64,000 nt of DNA from Bradyrhizobium erythrophlei (GCF_900129425.1 NZ_LT670817.1:3038001-3102000); one strand, 5' to 3'. Positions 31,084-38,776 are shown, counted from the first letter of the stretch. The notes: generated by a model from the sequence alone, not told the origin. Made by a program: numbers and translations.

Positions 31084-31419
31084 TCAGGCCTTGTCGGCGA
31101 TGACGATGGTGCCCTTGGAGTAGGACACCTCGACATGGGTGCCGGTGAAGGTCGCAGCGACCTTGGCGCCGGTGATATCGATGATCGGCTTCTCACCCTT
31201 GCCGCTGACGGTGCCGCGCTCGGACACGCCGTGCTTCGCGAACATGGTCTCGGAGCAGACGATGATCGTGAGCACTCCCTTGTGCCACATGCGGGTGAAG
31301 CGCGTGCCCACGGTGAAGCCGTGGTCGACGAGGCGCTTGCCCTCGATCCAGATGCGGGTGCGCTCGCCGGCGCGGGTGGTGCCGAGCTTAGTGGTGAAGC
31401 TGACGGTCGGGCGTGACAT
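31084..31419 (-). CDS. Hypothetical protein (111 aa)
   Basis: All-beta pattern (TTRAGERTRIWIEGKRLVDHGFTVGTRFTRMWHKGVLTIIV; RGTVSGKGEKPIIDITGAKV). I have seen similar phage proteins without assigned function. The upstream gene overlaps its start by 32 nt. Confidence 0.65.
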   Translation of the reverse strand: MSRPTVSFTTKLGTTRAGERTRIWIEGKRLVDHGFTVGTRFTRMWHKGVLTIIVCSETMFAKHGVSERGTVSGKGEKPIIDITGAKVAATFTGTHVEVSYSKGTIVIADKA

Positions 31420-31753
31420 GGTTGGTCTCCTTGGTTGAGGTCTGCGAAGGCTTGTTGTGATATTTTAGCTCTCGGTGCCGCATGCAGATGCGACACTCCT
31501 TGGTTCCGTCGGGGCGGTGATAGGTATTGGCCTTGGTGCGCGGGTGGCCGTTGCGGCACTGCTTCTGCGCAGGCGTCTCCCGCTCCCGCTTGGCGTGATA
31601 TCGAAGCGCGCAGCAGAGGCGACAGACGTTCGAGCCTCGCGCGTCGATAAAGCTGGATTTGGCGTTTCGCGGGTGTCCACGCTTGCAGGCCGCGTCCAGC
31701 CTCGGGGCGCCGCGCGGGCGCCCCGTCGGTTTGTATTTGCCGCTCCTACCCAT
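31388..31753 (-). CDS. Tandem zinc-knuckle HNH-like protein (121 aa)
   Basis: Two copies of the C-x2-GH...C-x2-C pattern: CKRGHPRNAK...CRLCC and CRNGHPRTKAN...CRICMRHRELKYHNK. Each resembles the single-copy proteins at 12326 and 13861, so this may be an internal duplication. The frame reads on through the degenerate TTCGCAG hairpin and the next SD. Likely nucleic-acid binding. Confidence 0.65.
   Translation of the reverse strand: MGRSGKYKPTGRPRGAPRLDAACKRGHPRNAKSSFIDARGSNVCRLCCALRYHAKRERETPAQKQCRNGHPRTKANTYHRPDGTKECRICMRHRELKYHNKPSQTSTKETNHVTPDRQLHH
31437..31453 (-). repeat. Degenerate TTCGCAG hairpin
   Basis: The loop is intact but the stem no longer pairs well. The bases are also coding for the end of the tandem zinc-knuckle gene, which may explain the decay. 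Confidence 0.5.
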
Positions 31754-31943
31754 TGCCTGCCATCATCCAGCCCGCGACGGCGAAGCTGAGGATGACGGTC
31801 GCGCCGACCGCCAGTTCGATATGCGATGGGAATTTCGGGGCGACGTACTCGGCGACGGGGTGGCCATAGTCGTCGATGGCAGCGGCCGCGACAGCGAGCG
31901 CGCAGGCCAGCAGGATCGCGACAACGGTGATGAAGTGCAGCAT
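31746..31943 (-). CDS. Two-helix membrane protein (65 aa)
   Basis: Hydrophobic segments about 3-22 (a possible signal anchor) and 44-62, with a polar linker of about 20 residues. Starts after AAGGAGACCACACC. Function unknown. Confidence 0.65.
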   Translation of the reverse strand: MLHFITVVAILLACALAVAAAAIDDYGHPVAEYVAPKFPSHIELAVGATVILSFAVAGWMMAGNG

Positions 31944-31967
31944 GGGTGTGGTCTCCTTGGTTGAAAT

Positions 31968-31982
31968 CCGTCTGCGAAACGG
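31968..31982 (-). repeat. TTCGCAG-loop hairpin
   Basis: Four-bp stem CCGT/ACGG upstream of the gene starting at 31943. Confidence 0.8.
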
Positions 31983-31995
31983 GCGAGGGTGAATA

Positions 31996-32160
31996 TCAGC
32001 CGACCATCAGAATGATCGGCTTGCGGGTGATGGCGAAGCTGAGCGAGTAGAGTTCGGCTTCGCTGTAGCGCCAGAACTTGCGCGTGGTGGCGAACACATA
32101 ATGCGTTCCGGAATCATCGCCCCGGAACAGCACCTTGTAGTAGGGCTTTGGCTTTGCCAC
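31996..32160 (-). CDS. Small hypothetical protein (54 aa)
   Basis: GTG start with GTGAGCG upstream, 3 nt after the preceding stop. Starts VAKPKPYYKVLFRGDDSGTH, aromatic and beta-rich, ending ITRKPIILMVG. No family recognised; I consider this frame real rather than the longer overlapping one. Confidence 0.55.
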   Translation of the reverse strand: MAKPKPYYKVLFRGDDSGTHYVFATTRKFWRYSEAELYSLSFAITRKPIILMVG

Positions 32161-32163
32161 CGC

Positions 32164-32430
32164 TCACAACTCCCACTCGCCGCCTTCGTCACCTTCGTCG
32201 ATGACCTTCGGGCACTTCTGGCCTTTGCGCTTCGGCTTGAAGTTGGCGCACAGGCCGCCAAAGCCGGGCTGGTAGTCAGCATCGGGGCCCAATGCGATCT
32301 TCAGGTGGTCGGCCAGCGCGCGGGCCAGCTCGTTCGCCAGCACCTCGAACTGGTCCACGTAGCGCTGCCTGCCGGGCAGCTTGCTGTTCGTTGCTGCGTC
32401 CAGCATGTTGTTGATGTCGAGTACCTTCAT
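32164..32430 (-). CDS. Hypothetical protein (88 aa)
   Basis: MKVLDINNMLDAATNSKLPGRQRYVDQFEVLANELARALADHL suggests helices; the end is acidic. The ATG at 32430 follows AAGGAGACCAATC. No family recognised. Confidence 0.65.
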   Translation of the reverse strand: MKVLDINNMLDAATNSKLPGRQRYVDQFEVLANELARALADHLKIALGPDADYQPGFGGLCANFKPKRKGQKCPKVIDEGDEGGEWEL

Positions 32431-32449
32431 GATTGGTCTCCTTGATTGA

Positions 32450-32466
32450 GCCGTCTGCGAAACGGC
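32450..32466 (-). repeat. TTCGCAG-loop hairpin
   Basis: Five-bp stem GCCGT/ACGGC upstream of the gene starting at 32430. Confidence 0.85.
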
Positions 32467-32471
32467 GGTGG

Positions 32472-32708
32472 TTAGTGGGCGTGGACGAAGTTCTCTTTGC
32501 TCCAGCGCACGAAGTGACGCTCCTCGCGTCGCTCCATCGCGCGCCGGGCTTCCTTGAATGGGCAGTGCGGCACCGTGCCGTGGACGCGCCACGGCTCTGC
32601 CATCTCCTGCGGGGTACGGTTGGTCTGGCGCCACTCTGCAAACAGTTGCGCAACCGCCGAGTGGGGCCGCCACGAGCGGCGGATGTGTCGCATTTCTGAG
32701 AACCGCAT
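32472..32708 (-). CDS. Hypothetical basic protein (78 aa)
   Basis: Arg/Trp-rich (MRFSEMRHIRRSWRPHSAVAQLFAEWRQTNRTP), ending in a helical basic stretch. Possible nucleic-acid binder. No family recognised. Confidence 0.6.
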   Translation of the reverse strand: MRFSEMRHIRRSWRPHSAVAQLFAEWRQTNRTPQEMAEPWRVHGTVPHCPFKEARRAMERREERHFVRWSKENFVHAH

Positions 32709-32713
32709 GGCGT

Positions 32714-32887
32714 TCACTCCGCTGCTTGCTGCATCGTGGGCGCGCGGGCGGCAATGATCCGCTCGGCGTCCTTTCGCTGCTGCCATGAAAGCGAAAGGCC
32801 CGCGTGGTAGCGGGCCACGATCTCGTCGTTGGTGAACTCGATCAGGTCGAGGTCTGCGAAGTGCGCGTTGTATCTTGCGCTTTGCAT
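32714..32887 (-). CDS. Small hypothetical protein (57 aa)
   Basis: Starts MQSARYNAHFADLDLIEFTND and has a helix SWQQRKDAERIIAARAP. The ATG at 32887 follows AAGGAGACCATCG, and a TTCGCAG hairpin lies upstream, so the translation signals are strong. Confidence 0.65.
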   Translation of the reverse strand: MQSARYNAHFADLDLIEFTNDEIVARYHAGLSLSWQQRKDAERIIAARAPTMQQAAE

Positions 32888-32916
32888 CGATGGTCTCCTT
32901 GGTTGGATGGAAACGA

Positions 32917-32945
32917 GGACGCGCTCGCTGCGAACGAGCGCGCCC
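32917..32945 (-). repeat. TTCGCAG-loop hairpin
   Basis: Eight Watson-Crick pairs, extendable to 11 with one G-U in the leftward RNA, upstream of the gene starting at 32887. Confidence 0.9.
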
Positions 32946-32962
32946 CGTCGGTGGCGGGTTAA

Positions 32963-34105
32963 TCAGATGTGGCAGTCGACGACGGCGAGGCAGGTATCGT
33001 CCGGCAGGCCGTCGATCAGGTCAGAGAACTGCTGGTCCCATGTGTCAGCGTCCTTCTCGTCGGAGACGCAGCCCCACCAGCCCATCGAGCCGCGCTCGTA
33101 CCACTGACCGTCCTTGACGACGGCGAAGGTCTGCAACGCGCGGCGTCGCGCCCGGAGGGCAACGTCCTCCGGCGACATGCGGAACATCTTGAGGTCAGCA
33201 TCGCTGTCGAAGAACGAGAGCATCTCGGCGGCCTTGAGGTCGACGATCACCGGCTGCGAGTGGAAGGCCTTGCGCACAGGTTCCCATCGATCGCCGCCGG
33301 CGGTGACGACGGCGTTATCCGTCGGCATCGCCTCGAAGCGGGCGCGAACCTCCTCCCACGTCTCGAACGGGCGACCGGCAATGATCGCTGCCGCCTTGGC
33401 GTGGGTTTCCAGTGTGGACTTCTCGGCCTCGTCGCGCATGGCGTCGAAGTCGATCTGGCGCTTGCGGGCGACGTCGCAGTAGCCGACCCGTTCCGGCTCG
33501 TTCTTGTTCGTCCATGAGCGTTCGCCCATCTGGACGCCGTCGATCAGCGCCTTGGTGCTGTCGGGGATCGGAAGGCGTCGCTCGGTCAGGACCTGGACGT
33601 GACGCATGGCCTCGCAGACGTCGCCGCGCAGGCGGATCATGTCGCTCCACCGGCCGCCGATCTGCCACCAGTCCCATTTCTTTTTCGGGTTGGTCTTGTT
33701 GAAGAACCGGTCATCCCGCTCGAATGCGCCGAAATAGTCCGTGGCGCACTCGGCCATGGTCTTGTAGCCGACGCCGTGCTTGCGCGCTTCATCAGCCGCC
33801 ATCTCCTGCTCGACCGCGCCGGCCGGAAGTTCGAACTCCTTGCGGGTGTCCCAGCTTGCCTTCTTCTCCGGCTCCTTCGTATAGAACCGCTGATCGTACC
33901 GACTGTGGACGCTGCCGTCCGCCAGCACGACGACCTGCCTCGGTTTGTTGAACTCCTCCTTGACCTCGTCGGTGACGTCGACGTCGATGACGTATTGGTC
34001 ATCGGTGCCGGTGCACTCGTACTCGTGCCACGGCTGGAGGATCGGGGTGAGGGTTTCCCGATCGAGCGCCTTGTCCGAGATAACGAGAACGGTGAAGTGA
34101 CTCAT
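32963..34105 (-). CDS. Conserved phage protein of unknown function (380 aa)
   Basis: The N terminus SHFTVLVISDKALDRETLTPILQPWHEYECTG with TDDQYVIDVDVT matches a family I recall as widespread in phages (HFTVLV...PFHE.ECTG). The middle carries KWDWWQIGGRWSDMI, also typical. The C terminus has FAVVKDGQWYERGSMGWWGC. No activity is known to me. The ATG at 34105 follows AAGGAGACCACCACT. Confidence 0.75.
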   Translation of the reverse strand: MSHFTVLVISDKALDRETLTPILQPWHEYECTGTDDQYVIDVDVTDEVKEEFNKPRQVVVLADGSVHSRYDQRFYTKEPEKKASWDTRKEFELPAGAVEQEMAADEARKHGVGYKTMAECATDYFGAFERDDRFFNKTNPKKKWDWWQIGGRWSDMIRLRGDVCEAMRHVQVLTERRLPIPDSTKALIDGVQMGERSWTNKNEPERVGYCDVARKRQIDFDAMRDEAEKSTLETHAKAAAIIAGRPFETWEEVRARFEAMPTDNAVVTAGGDRWEPVRKAFHSQPVIVDLKAAEMLSFFDSDADLKMFRMSPEDVALRARRRALQTFAVVKDGQWYERGSMGWWGCVSDEKDADTWDQQFSDLIDGLPDDTCLAVVDCHI

Positions 34106-34128
34106 AGTGGTGGTCTCCTTGGTCGATT

Positions 34129-34144
34129 GAGGACTGCGATCCTC
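34129..34144 (-). repeat. Hairpin with six-base loop CTGCGA (family variant)
   Basis: Five-bp stem GAGGA/TCCTC; the loop in RNA is UCGCAG, one base shorter than the family loop. Upstream of the 380-aa gene. Confidence 0.75.
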
Positions 34145-34150
34145 GTGGCG

Positions 34151-34190
34151 CGATGCGGAAGTGCATCGTGGAGCGCCGCGTGCGGCGCTC
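34151..34190 (-). repeat. Second hairpin family, copy 1
   Basis: CGATGC/GCATCG around loop GGAAGT (34151-34168), followed by an 8-bp hairpin (34171-34190). The first unit recurs at 38397 and 39127. Confidence 0.75.
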
Positions 34191-34200
34191 GTCGATGAAC

Positions 34201-34422
34201 TCAAGCATGGTAGGAGGTGAAGCAGGTCTTGCTGCAGAACAGTCCGGGGTGGGTGAACTTGCGGCCGCCGTCGGTCTCGGTGGAGTACCGAAACATGGTG
34301 TTCTTGTCGGCGGTCTTGCCGCGATACGATCCGCACCAGTCGCAGGAGTGCGCTGGAGCGAGGACGCTTTCGCGGTGAAGTTCTTGCCGCGCGAAGGGAT
34401 CGCGGGAGATCAGGCGGGTCAT
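34201..34422 (-). CDS. Small zinc-finger protein (73 aa)
   Basis: AHSCDWCGSYRGK...LFCSKTCFTSYHA provides four cysteines (CxxC and CxxxC) for one zinc site. Starts MTRLISRDPFARQELHRE. No family recognised. Confidence 0.65.
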   Translation of the reverse strand: MTRLISRDPFARQELHRESVLAPAHSCDWCGSYRGKTADKNTMFRYSTETDGGRKFTHPGLFCSKTCFTSYHA

Positions 34423-34655
34423 TGGCCCCTCCCTTCGCGATTGAGGCGGGCGACCTCGCGGCGGTAAACGGAGATGCCGGACTCGGGCATCGACAGCTTC
34501 GCGCCGCTCGGCGTCGGCAGGTATCCGACATAGCCGCGCATGTTGAACCAAAGCTGGTCCACGATCTTGCCGTTGAGGATCACGTCGTAGCGCTTCGTGG
34601 TCTCCAGCATCTGGCAACCGCGGCGCGTCTCTTTCAGTTCAAGCTTGAATGGCAT
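34419..34655 (-). CDS. Hypothetical protein (78 aa)
   Basis: Beta-rich (KRYDVILNGKIVDQLWFNMRGYVGYLPTPSG), then a basic helix. Starts after AAGGAGACCAACC. No family recognised; overlaps the next gene by 4 nt. Confidence 0.65.
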   Translation of the reverse strand: MPFKLELKETRRGCQMLETTKRYDVILNGKIVDQLWFNMRGYVGYLPTPSGAKLSMPESGISVYRREVARLNREGRGQ

Positions 34656-34684
34656 GGTTGGTCTCCTTGGTTTGAAAACGAAAG

Positions 34685-34710
34685 AGCGCGCTCGCTGCGA
34701 ACGGCGCGCC
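34685..34710 (-). repeat. TTCGCAG-loop hairpin with one bulge
   Basis: Two pairs, a single bulged base, then six or seven pairs (one G-U). Upstream of the gene starting at 34655. Confidence 0.75.
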
Positions 34711-34729
34711 CGTCGGGGATGGGTTGGTT

Positions 34730-35032
34730 TCAGCTATGGGTGTAGCCGTCGGGCTCGATGCCGAGCCACATGCCCCATCGGTGGATCATGATGCAGCCGT
34801 AGCCGCCGTGCACGGTCTTGCGGAAATTCCGGTACTGGATCGACGGCACCTTGACGACGCGATGGGGATTGCGGACCGCGAAGTCAGCGAACTTTTCGGC
34901 GTCGTAAGGGTGGCCCTCGAAGTGGCGACGATCTTGCTCCTGCAGCCGGATCGTCGGTGTCAGCCAGCTTGGGAAGTCGCGGAGGAAGATTCGGAACAGC
35001 GCCTCGCGCTGCGCTCGGGTGGTGACGATCAT
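34730..35032 (-). CDS. Hypothetical protein (100 aa)
   Basis: Aromatic-rich (IFLRDFPSWLTPTIRL, VPSIQYRNFRKTVHGGYGCIMIHRWGMWLGIEPDGYTH). Similar short phage proteins of unknown role exist. Starts after AAGGAGACCACCACC. Confidence 0.65.
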   Translation of the reverse strand: MIVTTRAQREALFRIFLRDFPSWLTPTIRLQEQDRRHFEGHPYDAEKFADFAVRNPHRVVKVPSIQYRNFRKTVHGGYGCIMIHRWGMWLGIEPDGYTHS

Positions 35033-35051
35033 GGTGGTGGTCTCCTTGAAT

Positions 35052-35068
35052 GCCGTCTGCGAAACGGC
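35052..35068 (-). repeat. TTCGCAG-loop hairpin
   Basis: Five-bp stem GCCGT/ACGGC upstream of the gene starting at 35032. Confidence 0.85.
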
Positions 35069-35074
35069 GGTGGG

Positions 35075-35425
35075 TTAGTGGTTGATGGTCTCGGAAGCGT
35101 CCAGCACTTCCAGCACCTTGGCGGCGCCGATCTGGTCGATCTTGGTGGCGACGAGCATCTCGGCCGCCTCGCGGTCGGTCAGCTTGGCGTGATGGCCTTT
35201 CGCCACCATGTAGCGGACCTTCACGTCATTGAGCCGGCCGAACACCATGCCGGAGGCATAGTGCGTGAGGGTGTCGGCCTCCTTGCCGAGACGGCTTTGC
35301 TGCAACACGAACTTGACCTTGCGGTCGCCGATCGTGAGCCATGCGACGCGCCCGGTGCGTTCGGACAGCGTGATCTTATGGCCCCGGGGGCGTTTCCCCG
35401 GCACCTTGAAGGTGATGGTTGGCAT
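35075..35425 (-). CDS. Hypothetical protein (116 aa)
   Basis: Beta-rich N terminus (TITFKVPGKRPRGHKITLSERTGRVAWLTIGDRKVKF), helical C terminus. The ATG at 35425 is chosen over one at 35440 because the upstream stop lies at 35437. No family recognised. Confidence 0.65.
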   Translation of the reverse strand: MPTITFKVPGKRPRGHKITLSERTGRVAWLTIGDRKVKFVLQQSRLGKEADTLTHYASGMVFGRLNDVKVRYMVAKGHHAKLTDREAAEMLVATKIDQIGAAKVLEVLDASETINH

Positions 35426-35436
35426 GGTGCATTCCC

Positions 35437-35919
35437 TCAAAAGCCGCTGGCGAGTTGATGGGCTTCGGCGTCGGTCTTGCCGTCAAGTTTGTGCTTGGCG
35501 TAGGAGCGTTGCCATTTGACCCAGCTGCGGAGTTCGGCCGCCTCCGCCTCCTTGCAAGCAGACGCGAACACGAACAGCTCGTCGTCACGGCGCGGCTCCC
35601 ACGCGCTTTGCGCGGCGAACATGCGGACCTTGGAGATCGCATCGCTCATGGTCATTGGCCTGGAGCCGAGCCCGTTCATCCACAGCGTCTTGCCGTGATG
35701 CTCGGTCGCCTTGCCGGGCTCGATGATCTGGTAGCACCACTCGCCGACCGGGCTCGCGGCCACGATCAGGGTGAGGCCCCATCGGAACTCGATGTGCGGC
35801 GCCTGCGCATTGCACAGGAAGTCGATCTTGTTCGAGAGGTCGAGTTTGGCCTCGTTCTTGTTCGGGCCTTCGCCGACGACGCAGCCGCGGCTTGTTGTGA
35901 CGGTCTTGGGTTTACGCAT
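35437..35919 (-). CDS. Hypothetical protein (160 aa)
   Basis: Residues about 15-60 (GEGPNKNEAKLDLSNKIDFLCNAQAPHIEFRWG) and a C-terminal helical part (LRSWVKWQRSYAKHKLDGKTDAEAHQLASGF). No family recognised. Starts after AAGGAGACCACC. Confidence 0.65.
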   Translation of the reverse strand: MRKPKTVTTSRGCVVGEGPNKNEAKLDLSNKIDFLCNAQAPHIEFRWGLTLIVAASPVGEWCYQIIEPGKATEHHGKTLWMNGLGSRPMTMSDAISKVRMFAAQSAWEPRRDDELFVFASACKEAEAAELRSWVKWQRSYAKHKLDGKTDAEAHQLASGF

Positions 35920-35936
35920 GGTGGTCTCCTTGTGAT

Positions 35937-35957
35937 GCGCTCGCTGCGAACGAGCGC
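35937..35957 (-). repeat. TTCGCAG-loop hairpin
   Basis: Seven-bp stem GCGCTCG/CGAGCGC upstream of the gene starting at 35919. Confidence 0.9.
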
Positions 35958-35962
35958 GGGTT

Positions 35963-36502
35963 TCAGATGATCGAGCCGTAGCCTTTGCAGTCCGGACACT
36001 TGTCCCAGACCGGCGTGATGCCGTCGTCGCCTTTGCAGGTCTCGATGCCGTTGGATGCGACGTTGCCGAAATGCGTGGCGCAGGTCGGGCAGCCGTGGGT
36101 GTCGTTCCAGATCGTGGTCGCCTCGTCCTCGACGGCGATCAGCGCCGCGCCGTAAGCTTCGGCAGCCTGCTTGGGCGTCTCGAACTTTTCGTCGAGCAGG
36201 TCGATGACGTGGGTGGTAGTGGTCTGATCGACGCCTTCGACGATCGACGTCACTGACAGGGCGGTGAAGAAAGATCCTTCGACGGACAAATCCTCGCCCC
36301 ACACCCAGCTGCCGGGGTTATCCTCACCGGCATAGAGCAGCGCGCCGACCGACGCGCCGCAGTCGGTGTACTTGTAGGCTTTGCGGGCGAGCTGCCCGAC
36401 GTTGTCGGCGTCGTTCGCCTCAAGGATGGCGCGAAGGTTCTCTTGCGCGGCTTGCCCCATGGCTTTGAGCTCTTCGCCGCGTTCGTATTCGATTTCGTTC
36501 AT
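35963..36502 (-). CDS. Zinc-ribbon hypothetical protein (179 aa)
   Basis: N-terminal helices, a central alpha/beta part (FFTALSVTSIVEGVDQTTTTHVIDLL), then CPTCATHFG...CKG...CPDCKGYG, a DnaJ-like zinc ribbon. Starts after AAGGAGTCCACC, an SD variant. No family recognised. Confidence 0.65.
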   Translation of the reverse strand: MNEIEYERGEELKAMGQAAQENLRAILEANDADNVGQLARKAYKYTDCGASVGALLYAGEDNPGSWVWGEDLSVEGSFFTALSVTSIVEGVDQTTTTHVIDLLDEKFETPKQAAEAYGAALIAVEDEATTIWNDTHGCPTCATHFGNVASNGIETCKGDDGITPVWDKCPDCKGYGSII

Positions 36503-36539
36503 GGTGGACTCCTTGGTTTGCCGATTGACGGCGGGCATG

Positions 36540-36790
36540 GGTGAATGAACCCGGGGCAGGCCCCCGGGGGCGGGGCAATAGAACCGGGGCAGGCCCGGGG
36601 GCAGGCCTAGAACCCGGGCAGGGAATAGAGGCCCGGGGGCAGGCCCGGGCAGGGGCAGGGAATAGAGGCCCGGGCAGGGGCAGGGGCCTAGGAACCGGGG
36701 CAGGGGCAGGCCCCTAGGCCCGGGCAGGCCCCTAGGCCATAGGCCCGGGCAGGCCCGGGGGGCAGGAATAGGGCCGAAACGGCCCTATTA
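36540..36790. repeat. GC-rich low-complexity island 2
   Basis: GGGGCAGG, GGCCCGGG and CCTAGG words repeat densely for 250 bp, the only large gene-free break inside the leftward operon. It resembles islands 1 and 3. Confidence 0.75.
36768..36788 (-). terminator. Repeated stem-loop at a gene end
   Basis: The same 9-bp ATAGGGCCG/CGGCCCTAT hairpin with AAA loop as at 14548. It begins at the stop codon of the gene above. No T-tract follows, so it may attenuate rather than terminate. Confidence 0.5.
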
Positions 36791-37246
36791 GAACCCAAGC
36801 CCGAAACCAAACGAGGAGCGCCGCATAGCCCCTTGCGCGCGGCGACTCGAGATGCGGTCGCGGATCGATCCGGCGTCGGCGAGGCCGCGCTCATGCAAAT
36901 CGGTCAGCGTCTTGAGCGCGTCGGCGCGCGCCCGGGTGACGTAGACGGTCAGGGTCCGCTTGACGTGCGGCCCGAGTCCGACGGTCACGACCTGGCCCTC
37001 GGCGTTCACGCCATAGGTCCGCGCCTGCGCTCCCGTCCGGTGGCGGCTGCCGGGGTTGCGAATGTGCAGCGTGGTGACGACCCATCCGAAGCGCTCGGTC
37101 TCGTACAGGGTCAGGGTGTGCAGCACGTCGAACGGCTGCGGCTTGCGCCAGTCGTATTTCTTGGGGTGCTTCGGATATGCGGTGTCGGTCTCCTTGAGGC
37201 CGAAGGGCAGGGCGGGCTTGGTCGGCTTGCCGGTGGGGAACTTCAT
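36788..37246 (-). CDS. Hypothetical protein (152 aa)
   Basis: Pro/Lys-rich N terminus, then a beta-rich core (FDVLHTLTLYETERFGWVVTTLHIRNPGSRHRTGAQARTYGV; GPHVKRTLTVYVTRARADALKTLTDLHERG). Similar phage proteins exist without assigned function. Starts after AAGGAGACCACCC. Confidence 0.65.
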   Translation of the reverse strand: MKFPTGKPTKPALPFGLKETDTAYPKHPKKYDWRKPQPFDVLHTLTLYETERFGWVVTTLHIRNPGSRHRTGAQARTYGVNAEGQVVTVGLGPHVKRTLTVYVTRARADALKTLTDLHERGLADAGSIRDRISSRRAQGAMRRSSFGFGLGF

Positions 37247-37281
37247 GGGTGGTCTCCTTGCGATGAATGTTGAAATGGAAG

Positions 37282-37308
37282 GCGCGCCCCGCTGCGAACG
37301 GGGCGCGC
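37282..37308 (-). repeat. TTCGCAG-loop hairpin
   Basis: Ten-bp perfect stem GCGCGCCCCG/CGGGGCGCGC upstream of the gene starting at 37246. Confidence 0.9.
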
Positions 37309-37401
37309 GCTGTCAGTCTCTCCGTGTGCCCAACGTCACCATTGGGCATTCGCTCAGCGTAGTTCTGAGGCGCGGTCTCCTGTAGAGAGGCTGAAAGGTT
37401 G

Positions 37402-37650
37402 TCAGCGCGGATCGTAGAGCGGCTTGCTGTTGGGCTTCCACTCGGCGCCCGGCCAGACGCGGCCGTTGTAACTGACGTGGGCAATGATCTTGCCGGCGTC
37501 GTCGATGATCGTGCCGCCGGTGAACGGCGCGAGACTCGAGCCGCAACCGGCGCCGAGGTCTCCGGTGTCGATGAAGCGACGCACCCTCTCGGATGCGTCG
37601 GCGTAGCTGGCGACCTTGACGGCGCGACTGCGGGTGAGATGAACTCGCAT
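37402..37650 (-). CDS. Hypothetical protein (82 aa)
   Basis: Starts MRVHLTRSRAVKVASYADASERVRRFIDTGDLGAG, then beta (GGTIIDDAGKIIAHVSYNGRVW). No family recognised. It overlaps no neighbour. Confidence 0.6.
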   Translation of the reverse strand: MRVHLTRSRAVKVASYADASERVRRFIDTGDLGAGCGSSLAPFTGGTIIDDAGKIIAHVSYNGRVWPGAEWKPNSKPLYDPR

Positions 37651-37653
37651 CGG

Positions 37654-37842
37654 TCAGCCCTCCATCCCGCAAGCGCGGTAGAAGAGGCTGGGCTTGAATT
37701 TGCCATTTGCGACGGCGCATTCGATTGCGAAGCGGCGCACGGTGTCGCGCCACTGGTCGAGTTGCTTCCGATCTTGCGTGTTGGGCTTGCCCTGCTTCAG
37801 CACGGCGGCGATGAACTGGAAGTGAGATTGGCTGATGGACAT
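37654..37842 (-). CDS. Hypothetical protein (62 aa)
   Basis: MSISQSHFQFIAAVLKQGKPNTQDRKQLDQWRDTVRRFA is a helical pattern, maybe nucleic-acid binding. The start at 37842 is preferred to 37857. No family recognised. Confidence 0.6.
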   Translation of the reverse strand: MSISQSHFQFIAAVLKQGKPNTQDRKQLDQWRDTVRRFAIECAVANGKFKPSLFYRACGMEG

Positions 37843-37853
37843 GCTCGCCTCCC

Positions 37854-38015
37854 TCACTGCACGTTGACGCGAGGATGATCGGCGAGGCCGCGCCGCGTCA
37901 GGAACTCCTGATCGACAACGTAGCGGGTGTAGGGCTGCGGGCGATCTTCGACGTATTCGCGGAAGCGGCGGAGTTCATCTTGGCGGATCAGCTTGAGGAT
38001 TTGCTTGCGTGACAT
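37854..38015 (-). CDS. Small protein (53 aa), MSRKQI paralogue
   Basis: Starts MSRKQILKLIRQDELRRFREY. The first ten residues and their DNA closely match the tiny gene at 39409-39477. The ATG at 38015 follows AAGGAGACCACC, with a hairpin upstream. Confidence 0.65.
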   Translation of the reverse strand: MSRKQILKLIRQDELRRFREYVEDRPQPYTRYVVDQEFLTRRGLADHPRVNVQ

Positions 38016-38034
38016 GGTGGTCTCCTTTGGTTGG

Positions 38035-38051
38035 GGCCGCTGCGAACGGCC
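38035..38051 (-). repeat. TTCGCAG-loop hairpin
   Basis: Five-bp stem GGCCG/CGGCC upstream of the gene starting at 38015. Confidence 0.85.
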
Positions 38052-38082
38052 GGTGAAAAACAGGTGATGGGTTTGGTCGGGA

Positions 38083-38379
38083 TCAGGCGGAGAACACGAC
38101 GGTTTCGCCGTCGATGGTGTGTGGCACCTTGCGGGTGACGAGTGCGGTGGCTGCGTCCAGCGGGAGCTTCCACGTCGCTGCGACGACGTTGGCGAGGTTC
38201 TTGCGATCCTTCGGGAAGCTGGCGCCGTTGATCGCCCAAGCGATCAGGCCGGGAGCGTAGACGAACGGCGACGATTGGAGGCGATAGGTCTTGGTGGCGG
38301 GGTAGCTCTGGATGAAGGTCTTGGCGGCGCGCTTGCTGCGGGTGTCGGCGAGGACAGCGGAAATTGCAGTCTTGGACAT
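38083..38379 (-). CDS. Hypothetical protein (98 aa)
   Basis: AISAVLADTRSKRAAKTFIQSYPATKTYRLQSSPFVYA, then a helical and beta end. No family recognised. It is preceded by a second-family hairpin rather than TTCGCAG. Confidence 0.65.
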   Translation of the reverse strand: MSKTAISAVLADTRSKRAAKTFIQSYPATKTYRLQSSPFVYAPGLIAWAINGASFPKDRKNLANVVAATWKLPLDAATALVTRKVPHTIDGETVVFSA

Positions 38380-38396
38380 GGTGGTCTCCTTGGACT

Positions 38397-38435
38397 GATG
38401 CGGAAGTGCATCGTGACGCGGCGACATGCGCCGCG
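38397..38435 (-). repeat. Second hairpin family, copy 2
   Basis: GATGC/GCATC around GGAAGT (38397-38412), then a 7-bp stem CGCGGCG/CGCCGCG with loop ACATG (38417-38435). Confidence 0.75.
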
Positions 38436-38451
38436 CTGCGATGGGCTCCGA

Positions 38452-38754
38452 TCAGTCGCGTACCGGCCAGCCGCGCTCGGCGGCGAGCTTCTTGGCTTGG
38501 TCGATGACATCCATCGAGGGCAGGCGTCCTTCGAGGCATACGCAGAGCGCGACGCCGGCAGCCGGCGTATGCAGGTGGCCGCGCTCTTTCGTGACGGCGA
38601 CGGGCCGTGTGTCGGCGATGCCGACAACCTTCTCCTTCTCGATCACGAGAATGTCCCCGGTCTCGACCGGGTACTCGCCGTCGAAGGCGAAGTGAATGCC
38701 GGTCTGACAGGCATCGTAGGCGTCGCCGCTGGTGGGGAATGTGTGGGTGCTCAT
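38452..38754 (-). CDS. Hypothetical protein (100 aa)
   Basis: Beta-rich with a charged hairpin (GDILVIEKEKVVGIADTRPVAVTKERGHLHTPAAG), then a C-terminal helix. No family recognised. Starts after AAGGAGACCGTCACC. Confidence 0.65.
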   Translation of the reverse strand: MSTHTFPTSGDAYDACQTGIHFAFDGEYPVETGDILVIEKEKVVGIADTRPVAVTKERGHLHTPAAGVALCVCLEGRLPSMDVIDQAKKLAAERGWPVRD

Positions 38755-38776
38755 GGTGACGGTCTCCTTGGGTTGA

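Noticed and set aside
32007..32282. 91-codon minus-strand frame
   Set aside because: Ser/Arg-rich shadow; the GTG-started 54-aa frame at 31996-32160 and the 88-aa gene at 32164 have better coding character and signals.
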